Below, one piece after another: positions 44,501-59,300 of a stretch of DNA of 64,000 bases (positions are counted from its first letter, which is position 1; every line of letters starts with the position of its first letter). The notes beneath the pieces were generated by a model. It was given only the letters and a program-made list of their open reading frames with translations. It was not told the origin of the DNA and did not search any database. Source of the DNA: Bugulina stolonifera. Its lineage: Eukaryota > Bryozoa > Gymnolaemata > Cheilostomatida > Bugulidae. The DNA lies in contig OW285189.1 of assembly GCA_935421135.1 (NCBI GenBank), positions 15,769,072 through 15,833,071 of the forward strand, written 5' to 3'. Both the position numbers and the translations under genes were made by a program.

Positions 44501-47500
44501 TCTTCGGTGCCACTAACACAAAAGCTGATGTAGAAATAATATTCTCCTACAATTCCCTACAGAAATGTGACGTGATGTAAAATATGTTATGCAAGTGCCA
44601 AGCGTGCTAATGAGATAGTGGGATAGTCAGTTGCAAAGAAGTTATAAAAGCATAGAACAGCTACCCAATGGTTTGAAATGATCTTCACTAGAATATAATT
44701 GTACTAAAAGGGTCAATGCAGGAAATTCTCCGAACTAGATCTGGTTATACATGTGACTAGAATGTTGGTCAGTATAACAAAGAGCAAAGTACACAAATAC
44801 ACGGCTTACTTATAAATGATCAAACGAACTGCTGCTGCATGCTTGACTCTCCTCTCCCAAGCAGCAGAAAAGGAAGCACCTGTGGGATGTAATACCAGTG
44901 TTCTAATTTTATGCACCTTGCAAGCATGCTGCTTGAATGAGACCTAACAGTGAGTGTTGCACAACTGCATTTTCTGAAAATGCAATCTATTTGTTGCAAT
45001 TAATTGTTGTTAATATTGTAGTTCTTTGGCATTGCAAACAGTATTCTAACAGTGTCTGTAAAAGAGAAAAATGGCAGTGTTTGACTTTACTAGTAATGAA
45101 AACCTAACACTCACAGTTAATCAATAGACAGAATAATCAAAGTGTAGACAATTAGACATGGGTCAGCATTGGCAGCAGTAAATCTAAGGTGTGAAAGATT
45201 CATACAAGAGTCATCAATGCAAATCAATGACTATCTTCTAATTATGACATTTGACACAGGAACCATTATTGTAAAGTAAATAGATGAGTGTTGAAAGGCA
45301 GTGTTCACTCTTTTTATGCTTACTGATTGCTATTGGCTCAACCTGATGTGTACTCGGTTTATAGAAGCATGTTTTGTGGTTCGTTTTGGAACTAATTTGC
45401 AGTCCAATGGAACTGTACTTGTACCTACATGTATTTAGTATCTACCCAAATGATGAAAGAATGCACCTCTAACTTTATAATCGGAGAGGCATCTGAAAGG
45501 AGACACATAAAAACCTAAGTGGTTTGAAATGAAAGTCCCTACTGCACGATTATTTTATACAGTTTGCTACAGAATTCCACTAGAACTTGCAATATTGCTA
45601 CAAAGCTTACCGACTTTCAAATGTGGTTATATCATCTGGTAGGAGTTGAGAAAGGGTGCCTGGGGTTAGAAGGATTTTTGACTCAATTGCAAATTTAACA
45701 AACTGTTTTTGGATTCTAATGCTTTACGCAATGAACATGTACATGTACATGCATTTGTGAAGTTAGTAGATCTACTATATTACTAGCTGAATACAGCAAT
45801 AATGAATACAACCTATTAAATTCGAGTGAACTTATTTCACTGGTATTCCTGCATACAAATTATAGATTATAAAATGTGCACTGTATACATTTATATAGCA
45901 TAACTAAATCTCGGAGCGATTTACACTCTACAATAATTTTCAATAAAAACCACTTAGTTGATAATTACATTATAAACCTGCAGAAAATATTGTTTCTATT
46001 TTATGATCCCTTGAGTAGATTAAACCAATGCAGCTCCGATACTGTATACTGTATCTGTATTATTACAGTTGTAATAAGTTACAGTGCATTATTTATTAGA
46101 TATACACTTAAAAAGATACAAGGTATAAGAGATTCACTGCAGGTTGTGCGTGGGAGCATATATATATATATGTATGTATATATTCTACATCTTCACTGGT
46201 TTTACCAGATATGGATACAAGTTTATGGAATAAGAGTGTTGCATATAATGATATAAAACTAGCTATCATAATTATTATTGTTTGACATGCACGTGCACTA
46301 AGCAGTGTACATTATATATATATATGTATGTGTATTTCCAATTTCATTGAAGCAAGCTAGCATAACTATAGATGCTAATTTATGGTCAGGTAGTCAAATT
46401 CAAAGCAAACCAAATATGTCTGCAAGGTTGATCAATATTGCTCCTAACCTTATACCTACATGTATATACATGTAGGTGTTACTATTATACCTACACGTAT
46501 ATACAAAATGTACATGAAGCTTTTACTTATACCTACACGTATATACATGTGGCTGTTACATAATACTCTTACTGGTAAATTGAAAAAAGAAACAAGAGAA
46601 TGTTTATGTTTTGCTTTGAATCATTATAATGTGAGTGTACAAAAACTTACATGCACTGCTCAGCATCCCAGCATCTACACTGCTCTAGGCACTCTGTATT
46701 AATTTCAAATTCCCACGAGCATCATGGCAAAGACAAGCTTACGTCAAGCTAATGCATGTGTATTGATGATACATACTATAAAAGGTGCTGCCTAAAGGCT
46801 GTATTAAAAATCTCTTGAATATTAACATGTGGACCCTTACTAGATAATACAATAATGTGTGTAACTTATATAGTGTATATGTATGTATGAATTAGCCATG
46901 GGCATAATTGATATTAGGAAACTTTGCTATATAGATGTCAGTTAAGTTAATAGTGGAAGAAGAAGTATTGGATCAGAGTTCCAATACTCAAGATTAAGAT
47001 TGTCTAGTGACATGGATCAGGAATCTGTATGGGTCAATGAAATGGAGTAGATCTAAGGCTATAAATGCACATGTACTTCTAGCAAATGACATTAACATTT
47101 GAGTGTGTGACTCGTTTTTTATCAGTGTGCACATGGGGTATGGCTATATTATATTACATAAATGAGAACTGTCAATGAGAGATGTTTTGCTGTGAAACAA
47201 TTTTGTGATACTGTCTTTATATTACAAATGTAGTACTAATAAATGTTTATATTAACATAGGGAAAGTGCCTAGAGCTGACAAGCTAGCAAAGTTGTTTTT
47301 ATCCTACACTTGTATATGCAGACTCTTGTATAGGTTTGAGACTAATTATCAATGAATAACAAGTAGCCATTCCAACTGATATAGAGGGAGCATTGGCTAC
47401 TATATTTATGTGTGTTCGCATTCCTTGCGTTTGGCCTAAAGCAAAGCTAACTGATGTTTGTACTGCTTTGCATTGCAGCAGTAAATCATTAATCACGATC

Positions 47501-48185
47501 TCTACAATACACTAAGCAGTGTAAGAGATCCTTAGAACACAGAGGGAAGCTATAATCCCCCATCTCTAGTCTTCAAACAAACAATCCAGGAGATGCTGTG
47601 CAAACAACCATTGAACCAATATAGATGATGGTATGTGGTAGCTAAACTTCAGACTAAAATGCAGATAGGGAATGGCTAAATTCTTTACCAACAAATACTG
47701 TAGATAGCCTCATTTTCATTCAAAATTATTATGTTGCATAGAAGTAGATGTTTGCATAGCAAGTCAAACAAGCTAAAGAATGTAGCAAGAAAATCAATGA
47801 TATTTTAAGAACTGAAATACCTCAGTGGAAAAAGTAAATGTTTACTTGTTTGTTCAATATTATTTTTAGTTCTTATTCTTAGTTTCAATTGGATTCTTAT
47901 AATTTTTTCCTAGCAAGCTGTATTATTGGGAATTTTCATATATTAGTGACTTAACAATTAATCGAGCTTATGGTCCTCTACATACAGGCAATCAATTATG
48001 ATGATAGTCTAGTTGTACTGTACATAAAATACGATGCATACAGTGCTAAAGGTCTGCAAGTATTTTGTGATACTGAAGAGGCCATTTTTGGCTTTTAGAG
48101 TGAAAGTTTTGATAGAAAGTTCTACTTATGCGAATGTAACAAAATATGTAAATGTATTTATTGTATACCGTATACTGAAACTTAC
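41590..48185 (-). other. Likely 5' UTR intron of Kv4, no gene seen
   Basis: If the upstream non-coding exon near 48186 is correct, this 6.6-kb stretch is the first Kv4 intron. I find no coding exon. It contains the 22-bp array at 42539-42772 and several ACATGTACATGT palindromes. Otherwise it is AT-rich sequence without recognised features. Confidence 0.4.
42539..42772. repeat. 22-bp minisatellite
   Basis: About 10.6 copies of a 22-bp unit with the core TAATATGCTACGATATTACTTG; variants have CAATATTATTTG or GATATCATTTG. The unit holds ATGCTACNATAT and is nearly self-complementary at AATAT/ATATT. It is located upstream of the Kv4 coding region. Confidence 0.92.
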
Positions 48186-48360
48186 CTTGATAACAGCTCT
48201 CTGAATGGTTATCCCTTGTTTATGAGGATATAGAGTTAAATAATAAGAACAGAGGGTGAAGCGGATACCGGTCCCATGAACCGAGCCTTCTGTCCGCTAA
48301 CCCAGATGAGACTGAGTTCCAATTACGCAGCTATTCCTCTTTTCCATAAATCATTCGTTG
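48186..48360 (-). other. Candidate 5' UTR exon/promoter region of Kv4
   Basis: On the minus strand TTATCAAG|GTAAGT places a strong splice donor at 48184-48185. The sequence above it (to about 48420) is less AT-rich than its surroundings. The first coding exon of Kv4 is preceded by TGTTACAG, eight bases before its ATG, so an upstream non-coding exon is expected. No transcript evidence is available, and the upper boundary is a guess. Confidence 0.35.
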
Positions 48361-48420
48361 GACACCTGAACAAGTAGAAACTGAAGCTGTAAGCCCCATC
48401 GAATGCCAGGAAATGAAGCT

Positions 48421-50374
48421 GCAGCATTTAAACTTTGTTTACTAAGCGTTCATCAAACTGATCAGATTGAAGAAGTTTAGATTGATCTGTGATATTAACG
48501 GTATACTGCTAGATATAAACTAACTTTGTATATAAACAGTAAGATACTCAACTCGCTTCACACTCCCACATAATATTCAATTATGATAATGCTAACGCAG
48601 CAGCAGTATAGAGTCAGTGGCTGAAATATGAAGATAATATTAATGAACCTGCTAAATAAATATGCTTAGAAGTAGAGTAGTAGAATAGATGTTTTAGGCA
48701 CGAGCTAGTATCCGCTGCCAATACTTGGTTCTAAATAGCACAGCCCTCAACTTGAGGTTACAACAGTCATCACCTATGTGTGTATATATGACAAGCCAAT
48801 GATCAATGCAGCTGCAACCCGATCAATGCTACTGTATTGAGCTCAGTACAAATTGCAAAGTTAAGTTAAAGCCAGTAAGAGAGAGACTTATTATGCATAC
48901 TGAATAATGCGAATATACCGGTGGCAATAGAATCAATACTGGCAATTGTTGTTGTATTAATGCTTTCATGTGTATAATGTATAATGTAACTACATGTACA
49001 TGCTGCCGATGCAGCTGCTGCCTGAAAAACTTCAATATAATACACACTTTCTAGTGCAAATAATAATTACAGTTGCTAGTTAAATAATTGGAGTTACATG
49101 AACTAGTTATACATGTATATATTCACCTAATTGTTTAAAAATTTACCTACAAATTAATCAGTGTACTGTAGTTAGACTACCTGTGCACTGTTAATGTAAA
49201 GTGTTAGGTTGATGTATCATTATTACAATGCTGCCTTATTAATAAGAGAAAACTGCAATATGTCATGAGCCACAATCCTCATACTATAATATACATACCT
49301 AATAAAATATCAGAAATGGGTCAGCAATACAATTCCTAACTTCCAAGTGTTTTCTCATACTATATTATATTGAAAATTATATTAAATAGGTAAAAATTTA
49401 AACTTACATGCATTTGCAACACATTTATGTGAAGCTGGTAATACAGGCAAATAAGCAATAGCTGCCGATGCTAGGAACAAACTAGAGATTGAGAATTCAA
49501 TTTATTGCAAGACTTCAATCCAGTTACTTAAAAACACAAATGCATAATGGTTTGTCATTTGCTTTGTCCACTTGTCAAATATTTCTAGTTGTGTGCTAGA
49601 ATTGAATAACATTACTTAACTGCACAAGGTATGAAAATGCAATATTTTTATACCACACCAAATCATTTGAGAAATGCATGATACATAGATTTAGTTGTGC
49701 CGAGGGATAAAAGAGAATAGAATCAAGAACAAAACAAGATTTTATGTTAAGGGTGTTAAAATAATGTTTGTACAAAAGTCATATTATTCATTATTTAATC
49801 TCGATAATTCTTGCTCAATGAACTATTCCACAACCCTAGACAAAGCGGTTTGATTCTGACTTTCGATCACCACAACTGTTGGTAGATTTATACCTGCGGA
49901 GCTATTCATGTGACATGATCCAAAATAAAGTAATAAAAGCAAAGATATGTTACATTCGTCATGTTGTATTTTAAATGTATATACTACATCAAACCTGGTC
50001 ATTAGAATAACACTGATATCTATAATAGCACCTGTTATATTATTATATTGTATATACAAAATTTTAAAAAATGTAGGAATAGAATGGATAGCTCAAAACA
50101 GGAGAAGATAATTCTTCATTACTCTTAAAAGTTTAGTCTGGAAGGTAAATAACTGTCCAGTATAGAAATCGTATGCAAAATGGAAATAGAAACTTCATAA
50201 CCACATCTTCATAAATGAATTTTTAAATATAAAGTTCTAGAATATTGTCCATCAATAAATAAGTGATAATATCGTATAATTTGTTATCATTATCTAGGCT
50301 GTTAATCAGAACTAAATGTGTTTATGGGGTTAGAAATAACTGTTTAATTTGAAGCTAAATAAATCCTTTGATTA
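48421..50374. other. Intergenic region between GRIPAP1 and Kv4
   Basis: AT-rich DNA with no supported coding frame. It should contain the GRIPAP1 3' UTR near 50374 downward and upstream regulatory DNA of Kv4 near 48400. No RNA gene or transposon was recognised. Confidence 0.4.
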
Positions 50375-53300
50375 TCAACTGTCCTTCTGTTCCATCTTCA
50401 CATCAGATAGCTGTTTAGAGAGTTGTTCCAGGTCCTGCAAGCAAAGTTAGAGAGTAGATATACTTCATGACACAGTCTAATAGAGAGGTCTATATACAAG
50501 AAACTAACAACATGCAACCTGTAGACACCTTGGCATTGGTTTCTATGGCATCATTAGTTAACAGTCAGAGTTGGAAATCTGCAAAGCTTAATCTTAAATG
50601 TAAAAGTTGACTGCTAGCCACTTGTAACCAACTCAATGCTATTATATTATTACTAGCTAGAAGTTAGCATGTAGGCTAATAACTGCATATGTATATTAAC
50701 TGTTACACATTTCATATATAGGCCTTTATTATGTACATTGTACATGTATGTGTGCACTCATTTGGTGAAGGTGTAAATGTGTGTTAGAATTAGGAATAAT
50801 GGTATTTTGGAAAAATGTGATTTGAGTGAATGAGACATGTAATGGAGCCGATGGTCTGTTTTGCTAGCAAACAAAGGCATTACCTCCAAGGGTGACTTAC
50901 TGGTAGGAGCTGTCACCCTAAACATTAAACGATAACATTCATATTGATACATTAAATAACTAAAAAGAATAGCCATTGTGCTAACCTTTGATTGCCTAGA
51001 GACCGGAAAAATAAAATATATTAAACCAGTTACAATTTCATTGTTTTCAATTCACACTATTTTATTTGTCTAAGGCCGGTTGAGTGCTCATATATATCAC
51101 ACGTTTATTGTATAATATTATAATAAATACGAAACCCCTTGAAACCCCTTGACCGGTATTCAACTATGTACAAAATCAAACATGCAGATAGTTCATAATT
51201 AACACACCTGAGAACATAATACTATGGGTGATTGCAAGTGACCCTAGCTCTAGTTCAGGTGTTAACATCTCAGGTTTCAGCTAGAACAAGGACCAACTGC
51301 TATCGAGTGAATATTTCACACATTATATGGTGTAAAGGGGCTGTGCAAGTAACTTGTTTTAATTTTTATTGGTTCCTATCCTCATTTACATTTATGTGCA
51401 CAAACTATATGCATATCAAATAGCCTGTTCCAAACAGTAGTTTCTATAATGTATACCTTGAACATGTCTTGGAGTTATCACCCCTTACAACTGAGCATTC
51501 TATATTGTATGTTGAGTATTCTAGCCACAGTTCTATATTCCATTTAATCCTAGCATAATATGCTACATAGTATAGAATAGTTAGTACATGTTGATGATCT
51601 TAACAGAAGGTATAACATCCTATATATATATCACTGATATTATGATTTATGACTAATAAAAACAGGTGCTTGCACCTCTGTTTGGCTTCACTGCCATTGC
51701 TCTCTGCTGATAAACACACAGACAAATGAATTTAATTTTTTTTCTCTGATTCGGCAAGAACTGAATCATTAACTGTCTGTAGATTCCCAGGTTTTAAAAT
51801 ACATGTAGATGGTCATACTATAGAATAAACGACCATATAATAGAATAGATGAGCATATAGTAGAATAGACAAGCGTGTTTATTGAATAGACGACCATGTT
51901 TATAAAATCATAGATGATCATGTAATGGAACAGACAGCCATGTTATAGAATAGACGGCCATGCTATAGAATAGACGGCATGTTATAGAATAGACGGCCAT
52001 GTTGTAGAACAGATGGTCATGTTATAGAATAGACAGCCATGGCATATCTTAGGGAACTGAATAGTGTTACGTATGTTTTTAAAACATTTTTACAAGCGAT
52101 TACACTTCAATAGTATTGGTAACAAGTGCTCATGAAGTAAAACAATTGCATAGTTGTAATGCAGGGGGCTTAAACTAAATATAGAAACCTACTATTATAT
52201 CAATTGTTGTGAGTGACTTTTTACCTGTCTGGCCGTTTATTTAGTTATTGATATGAAAACAAACAAATGTAAATAAAAGCCATTTTATATTCTGTAGTCA
52301 TTTAATGGTAACCGTGGCGTGATTGTATTCAGCTACGAAATAAAAATAAACTTCAATTCAAATTTTTTTTTTATTGAAAAAGAGTTATGTTCTACCCTTT
52401 TCCGATCATACATCTATTTAATGCAAGGTACAGGACTATGTTATCAAATACTAATACATATCTCGACTCTCGTCGGCCTACAAGCAAACCTTTTAGTATT
52501 AAATTGGATTGCTGATTTACATAAGCTGATCATGTTGATTCCCAATCATCAACCACCATTTAGTCAATCACTAAACTAATAGTAAATCAATACAATATCC
52601 CAGTATTGTGAATACGAAATGCAATGGGGAGAGCTTCTAATTAATAACAAAGTTCAGCAGCAAGTCCTTTGAACAAATAGCTCTGACTAAAAGCCGTCAT
52701 GAAACAAACAAATAACATAACTCAATCTGTAGTAATGCTTAGTTTAACTTACATTTTGCAGGCACATATTTTTGGTTAAAGTTTCCTCAAGCATTCTTTG
52801 GCATTTCCTGTACTTCTCGTTCATGGATTCATCTCCCTTGTCCTTCACAAAATCCACCACTCTTTTTAGTGTCATTTTCTCTGAACGTTTCGGAGAGTTG
52901 ACATATTCTAATAATTTAATAAATATATTAAATAATTTACAACTGACACATTGTGTTGTTTCCATTGTATACACATTACAAGAGCCATTATTTGTTTTAA
53001 TTAAACTACACTTTCAATATCAATTTTTAATTAAAATATAATAACATTGCAAGGCTAGGTGTATTGCATAATTGGTCCTATAAAGTAGCCGGTCACACAA
53101 TTAATGCATTATCTTACACACATCTAGAATACTGGTTACAAAAGCTCACGTTCTCCTATGCAAGCAAAACCTGCCGTGTAGCATTATAGCCGTAGAAACT
53201 ACATATAGGTCACGAACAAGACAGCAGAAATTTTTAGCATGAAGCTATTTTCCTCTTGATTAACTTTATACATTCACACATACAGTGCACATGTAGCAAG

Positions 53301-56300
53301 TTATGTCCTGTATTGACATGCTGACAGATTTCAATTACACGCAAGAGTGCTAGCGCAAGAGTGCTAGCGTGAAGTATATATCTTTTCTATTCATAATGTG
53401 GTAATGAACTGTAACTTGTTAGATGGCTGGTGACATGCTTCTAGAATTGAGACAGTCTCAATGACTGACATCCGCGTATTATTATTGTGGGTTCACACTT
53501 CTTTCCTCTAAAATATGGCAGCTGAAATTGGTTGGGAGTTTATAAGTAGCACTTAGATGAGATAGAGAGTTGTCTGCTCTCAGTTATATACTTTACCTTT
53601 CCCTTCCATAGTGTAATATTCTATGATGGACTGCTTTTTGAGAAGGTCATCAGCCATAGCAGAGTTCCCTTGTTCTAGCATGCTCACCTACATAAAACAG
53701 ATAGATGAATAAAAGCATTTAATAAGGCTAGATTACAGTGCATTGTGGGTACGGTAGAGGCATTCAATCAGTATTAGTTTATAAATAAAATTGTATAAGT
53801 ATAGAGTATGCTTGGTTATACTCATCTGCCCAAGTAGAATATTTAATAGCATCGGATATGGAAGAGAGCTTTAGCTAGTAGGATGAAGTGAATGGCCTCC
53901 TGCCAATGTACAATGTAAGTGAAAAACACGGCACCATAAATCAGTGAAATACTTATGGGCCATTCCATGGGGACTGATCAAATTTGCGTGCTGACCCGAC
54001 TCAGATTCGTTTGAAAATTGGCAGGTAGAAAGAGGACCCTTAAATTAGTGGGAAACCACCAGTTTTTTTTCTATTTGACCCCTGTGGTTCCGGCAGCAGC
54101 TCGTTGAAAAGTGGGAAAATGTGGTGGGGACAACTCCAAATTAAATTTTTTGAAATTCCTAAACATTCAAATTATTACTGTGGCCACTGTATGATACTTA
54201 GAGCTGTAGTTTTTGTTGCATAGATACTTTTATATATGTGCTTCAGTTTCATTACTCATTCAAGCCTGTATGGTCAACATATTGAGGGTCAGAGGTCACC
54301 GAAAACACCTCTCGGAACTAGTTTGACCCAAATTCACTTAAAATCGACCAAATAGACACTGCTGGATCTGATGAAAAAAAGGTTGATATACAATAACTAA
54401 GTATCGAAGATGCTCAATGCAAGGGTAAATGAATTTTTGAGAATAAAAAACACTTTCCAGACTAAACCATATGGCGACAGCGGCTCAAATTCAACATGGC
54501 CGCCGTCCGAGTTGGCGTTTTGGGGCGTTATTCAAGGCTAAATCTACTAAACTTAGTAGTGAAAGTTAATGGTAAAAATGTTGCTATGTATACAATTCAC
54601 ACCTGTAGATTCCATTTCTGCAATAAAAACTTTGTCTTTTTGGGTCTAAAAGGCCGAATTCTCAGATTCAAATTTTACATATATTCGCTATAATATAGTG
54701 ACTACATGGCCATGCAGTTAATTGGCTATGGCCATAGAAGTCAGTCAAGACTTAATTTGAGGTACAATTTGCGACTTGGCCTGGTTATACAACCTTATTA
54801 GTGAAGAAAAATGGGTGAAATCCTTTTTAATAGCGCAAACATGCAGTTTTGGTAACCATGACTCATCCTTTCACACGTTTGTTAAATGAGGTAAGATAGC
54901 TAATTTAAGCAGTATTTCAAGGTATGACTTATACCAAGTATTGTTTAGTGAAAAAGAAGGTGAAGAAAGTGATGCTCCATGGAACTAAGGCATCTTTAAT
55001 TCGTGGGTAAAGCTGAGGAGTTAAAGGTTATTTAAACTAGCTCAAGACAAATTTTGGGGTCACCATTAGTTATCAAATTCTAATCAAATATATACATGTA
55101 CATGTACATGCATAACTATAGCCACAGCCCTCGAACAATAACTTTTAACAATTTTTATATATATTTACATGTAGCTGACAATTAAACCGGTGTTTGCTAA
55201 TTAGCTGCAAAAATATCTTTTTGGTCTTATATAAATGACCACAACTAAGGTAAGTGGTGCGACATGCATTAACTTTTAATCAACAGAGTATTCAAAAATA
55301 TGAATATGGTTTTGTGAGACTTAGTTTAGTTGTACCTAGAAAGTTGAAATTATATTACAAGTGTTCGCTTGTTTCCAAAGGTAATAATGTTTAATGTACT
55401 TGCTAGCATCACCTCGCCAAATTTACCGTTCTTTATACCGACAACTTGATTTTCAATCGAGATAGTTTTGACCCTTCAAAAGACAAAACCACTTAACTGA
55501 AAAAAAATATGCTCAGTGAATAAAAGAAGAGCAGATCTCACCTTTCTAAGTGCAGACAACCATATTGACCTGGCCATAATAATTGTTATACTATGGACTG
55601 CTGAAATTCAATCTCTTCTAATAAATACTGTACAACACTTATACACTGGAAAAGGAACTATTCAAATATCATGGACAAAAAATATTTTTGAAGCTGATTA
55701 GTAAAGACTGGTTTAATTGTAAGCTAAATACATGTATATATTATGTAAGCTTGTCAAAACTATTGTTTGTGGGCTGTGGCTATAAATTTGCATGTATATT
55801 TTTGATTAGAATCTGATAACTAATGGTGACCATAAAAAAAATCCCGAGCTAAAACACCACCTCACCCACTGATTAAAGAAGCCTTCGTTCTATGGAGCTC
55901 CATCTTCTTCCCCTTCCTTTTCATTAAACAATACTTGGTTAAGTCTGACCTGGAAATACTGCTTAGCTTAGCTATTCTGCCTCATTTGACAAACGTGTGA
56001 AAGGAAGAGTAATGGCAAAGTTAACAAAACTGCATGTTTAGGCTAGTAAAACGGATTTCACCCATTTTTCTTCACAAAGTAGGTTGCATAACCAGGCCAA
56101 GTCTCAAATTGCACTTTAAATTAAGTCTTGACTGACCTTTATGGCCATAGCCAATTAACTGCATTGGCGATATGGTCACTATATTAAAGCGAATGTATGT
56201 AAAATTTGAATCTGAGAATTCAGCCTTTTAGACCCAAAAAGACAAAGTTTTTATTGCAGAAATGGAATCTACAGGTGTGAATTGTATATATAGCAACATT

Positions 56301-59300
56301 TTCACCATTAATTTTCACTACTAAGTTTAGTAGATTTAGCCTTGAATAACGCTCCAAAACGCCAACTCGGACGACGGCCATGTTGAATTTGAGCCGCTGT
56401 CGCCATACAGTTCATTTTGCAGAGTTTTTTTTGTTCTTAAAAATTCATTTATCCTTGTGTTGAGCACCTCTAATCCTTAGTTATTCTATATCAACCTTCT
56501 TTTCATCAAATCCAGCAGTGTTTATTTGGTCGATTTTCAGTGAATTTTGGTCAAACTAGCTCTGAGAGGTGTTTTCAGTGACCTCTGACCCTCAATATGT
56601 TGACCATACAGGCTTGAATGAGTAGTGAAACTGAAGCACGTATATGAAAGTATCTATGTAACAAAAATTACAGCTCTAAGTATCATACAGTGGCCACAGT
56701 AATAATTTGAATGTTCAGGAATTTTAAAAAAGTCCATTTGGAGTTGTCCCCACCACATTTTCCCACTTTTCAACGAGCTGCTGCCGGAACCACAGGGGTC
56801 AAATAGAAAAAAAAATGGTGGTTTCCCACTAATTTAAGGGTGCTCTTTCTACCTGCAAATTTTCAAAAGAATCTGAGTCGGGCCAGCACGCAAATTTGAT
56901 CAGTCCCCATGGAATGGCCCTTATAGCATTGGCAGCATCAAAGGTCAGCGGAAAGTTAATAAGATATTTTTTCTGAGTTCGTCTAACACCAAGTCTCCGA
57001 CCATAAATATAAACAATATCTTAGCACTAGCGATGACTGGAGTACGTACATGTATTATGTACCTGATCTAAGTCCTATCTATGCAGGTATAAAATTTTAA
57101 TATCAACAATTTCATAATTTTATGGACTATGACATAACATACAGGGAATAAAACATAAACTATTAAAATAGTGAATAAATAAATTTGAATAAATAATATA
57201 CATTGAACATCCTACCCTTTCTGAAAGTGAGCTTTTCTCTTTTTGTAGACTTTCTACTAGAATAAGTAGGCTGGGTACATCATGTTCATGATTGCTTAGT
57301 GGGGGAGTTGTCTGCTATTGATGAACACACAACAAAAAGTATAAATATACCGGTTTATAAAAAGATATCTATAAATTATGGAGTTATCTTCTTTTTAAAA
57401 ATAAAAATAAGAAGACAACTTTGACCACACAATTAGTATTAACTACTTTTGTAATTGTATGCCAGGGTGTCCGACTACCAAAAACAAAAAGACATAATAT
57501 TTTGGACAAAAGTTGATCTACTTTATCCTTGAATCTCACATGATTGTTCAAACAAAATGATAATAATACGCTTATCTGTCTACAGAGCTTACTACAGCTA
57601 GCATAATTCAAGCACAAATGATCAGGTAGCACCTCTACATGATTACAGAAACATGTCATAATATATAGGTGTGTATGCACGTAGTACATCTGTTAGAAAT
57701 AGCCTACCTCTCTGAGAGATGAAATACTGGACTCTCTAATAGATGTGTTACTTGTGTTTCCTAAGTGATTATAATTGGCACCACTCCAAGAGGACACTGA
57801 ACTGGCATCATCTGCTCGCACTGAAGACCTTTCAGCGTCAATAGGAAGGAAGAAGGGCTCAGCTACATTATACAATAATACACACTGTATTAGATACTAT
57901 GCACCATGCAGCTGTATAAAACAACAGGATTACATGTAGAGTATATTGCATAATCTCATTATTTGAGCTTCTGTAAAGTCATTCAAATGAAATATGGCTG
58001 TTTCTTCTCCACAGTAGTCAAATACATGTACCACGTATCCAACACCTAGCCACAAGGTTTAGGTATTCAATACATGTAGTTACAAGCTTAAAGTTGTCTC
58101 CTCTTTGTAACTCACCTAATACATTGCATTAAAGGAGCATAACTCCTGCCTACATTGTAGGACAGATGTTACTATTTCTTGCTTAGCAGGAATGTTTGAT
58201 ATTGTGACCATTGGTTATACAATTAATATTAATAAATAGCTAAAATCATTTACATTCTTGGTATACATTGTAGTGTAAGAACTTAGAATATCTATAATGG
58301 GATTGGAATAGAAAAAAATCTGAATATATATCGCCACACGTCACGTCATGCAGTGGCTACCTTCCAAAAATATTCTAGTATTGATTATTCACATTTTTAG
58401 CTGGAGCACTCCTGTCTTTGAAATTAGCAAAGTTGACACATTTACAATTATTCTTATAGAGCACACAGTAAACTAATTAATATGATGAATAAGGTACTGA
58501 ATATTGAACACAGGCTATAGTCTAAGAGTAATATCAGGGCTCTCAAGTTGCTCAGTCAAAAAATCCGAGCAAATGTACAATGTACTGCAGTGTAAGCAGT
58601 GTAGCAGTATTACTCTACCAACAATTGGTCAGATATATAAATAAAGCTGTTGGTCACTTACATGCACATATCTATTGCTCTACAGAGTTAGCCTAAGTAA
58701 TTTCTCACAGCCTAATAATCCCAGTACATACATGTAATTCAGCCCTTGCCCTTGGAAAGTAATAGAATCAGTAGCTTTTTTCTAAGCAACTCACAAGCTA
58801 TGAGATAAACTGAAGATTAATTTGGAGATTTTTGAAGCATTTCAATACAAAATATAGTTAATGTGAGAAAATCTCCCAAAATCCGAGCAGATCATCAATA
58901 ATGAAAAACCTCCCGAGCACTCCGAGCAAGCACTCAAAATCCGAACTGCTCGGGGAAAATCCGAGAACTTGAGAGCCCTGGTAATATAACTATTGTATCA
59001 CAGTGTAATCTGACTGAGATCTAAGGCTTTTTAAATAAACACCTGTTGGCTGCCGATATTTGGATTCTGAAGATGTAAGTTCTTGAATTCTCTGCTCCAG
59101 ACGGTCTCCTCTCTTACGTTCATGTGCCAGCTGTCTCTTTAAGTCTTTCATCTGCAGAACCAAATAAACAATTAAAATAATATTACAAAAAAGTCAGCAA
59201 GCTAGGTCTATATAGATATATACAACACAAGTCTATATATACGGGTTCATACAGAAGTTTGATGCAAGTATAGCATAATAATATTAACATGCCTTTGCAG

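Noticed and set aside
50758..50976. Possible extra GRIPAP1 exon (VTAPTSKSPLE segment)
   Set aside because: Exon 52753-52907 joins directly to 50375-50434 in phase, and the joined peptide (TLTKNMCLQN then DLEQLS) matches the family without an insertion.
54496..56300. Coding potential in the fold-back element, such as the 65-codon frame at 54496
   Set aside because: Frames are short, lack domain motifs and lie in inverted arms. No transposase is visible.
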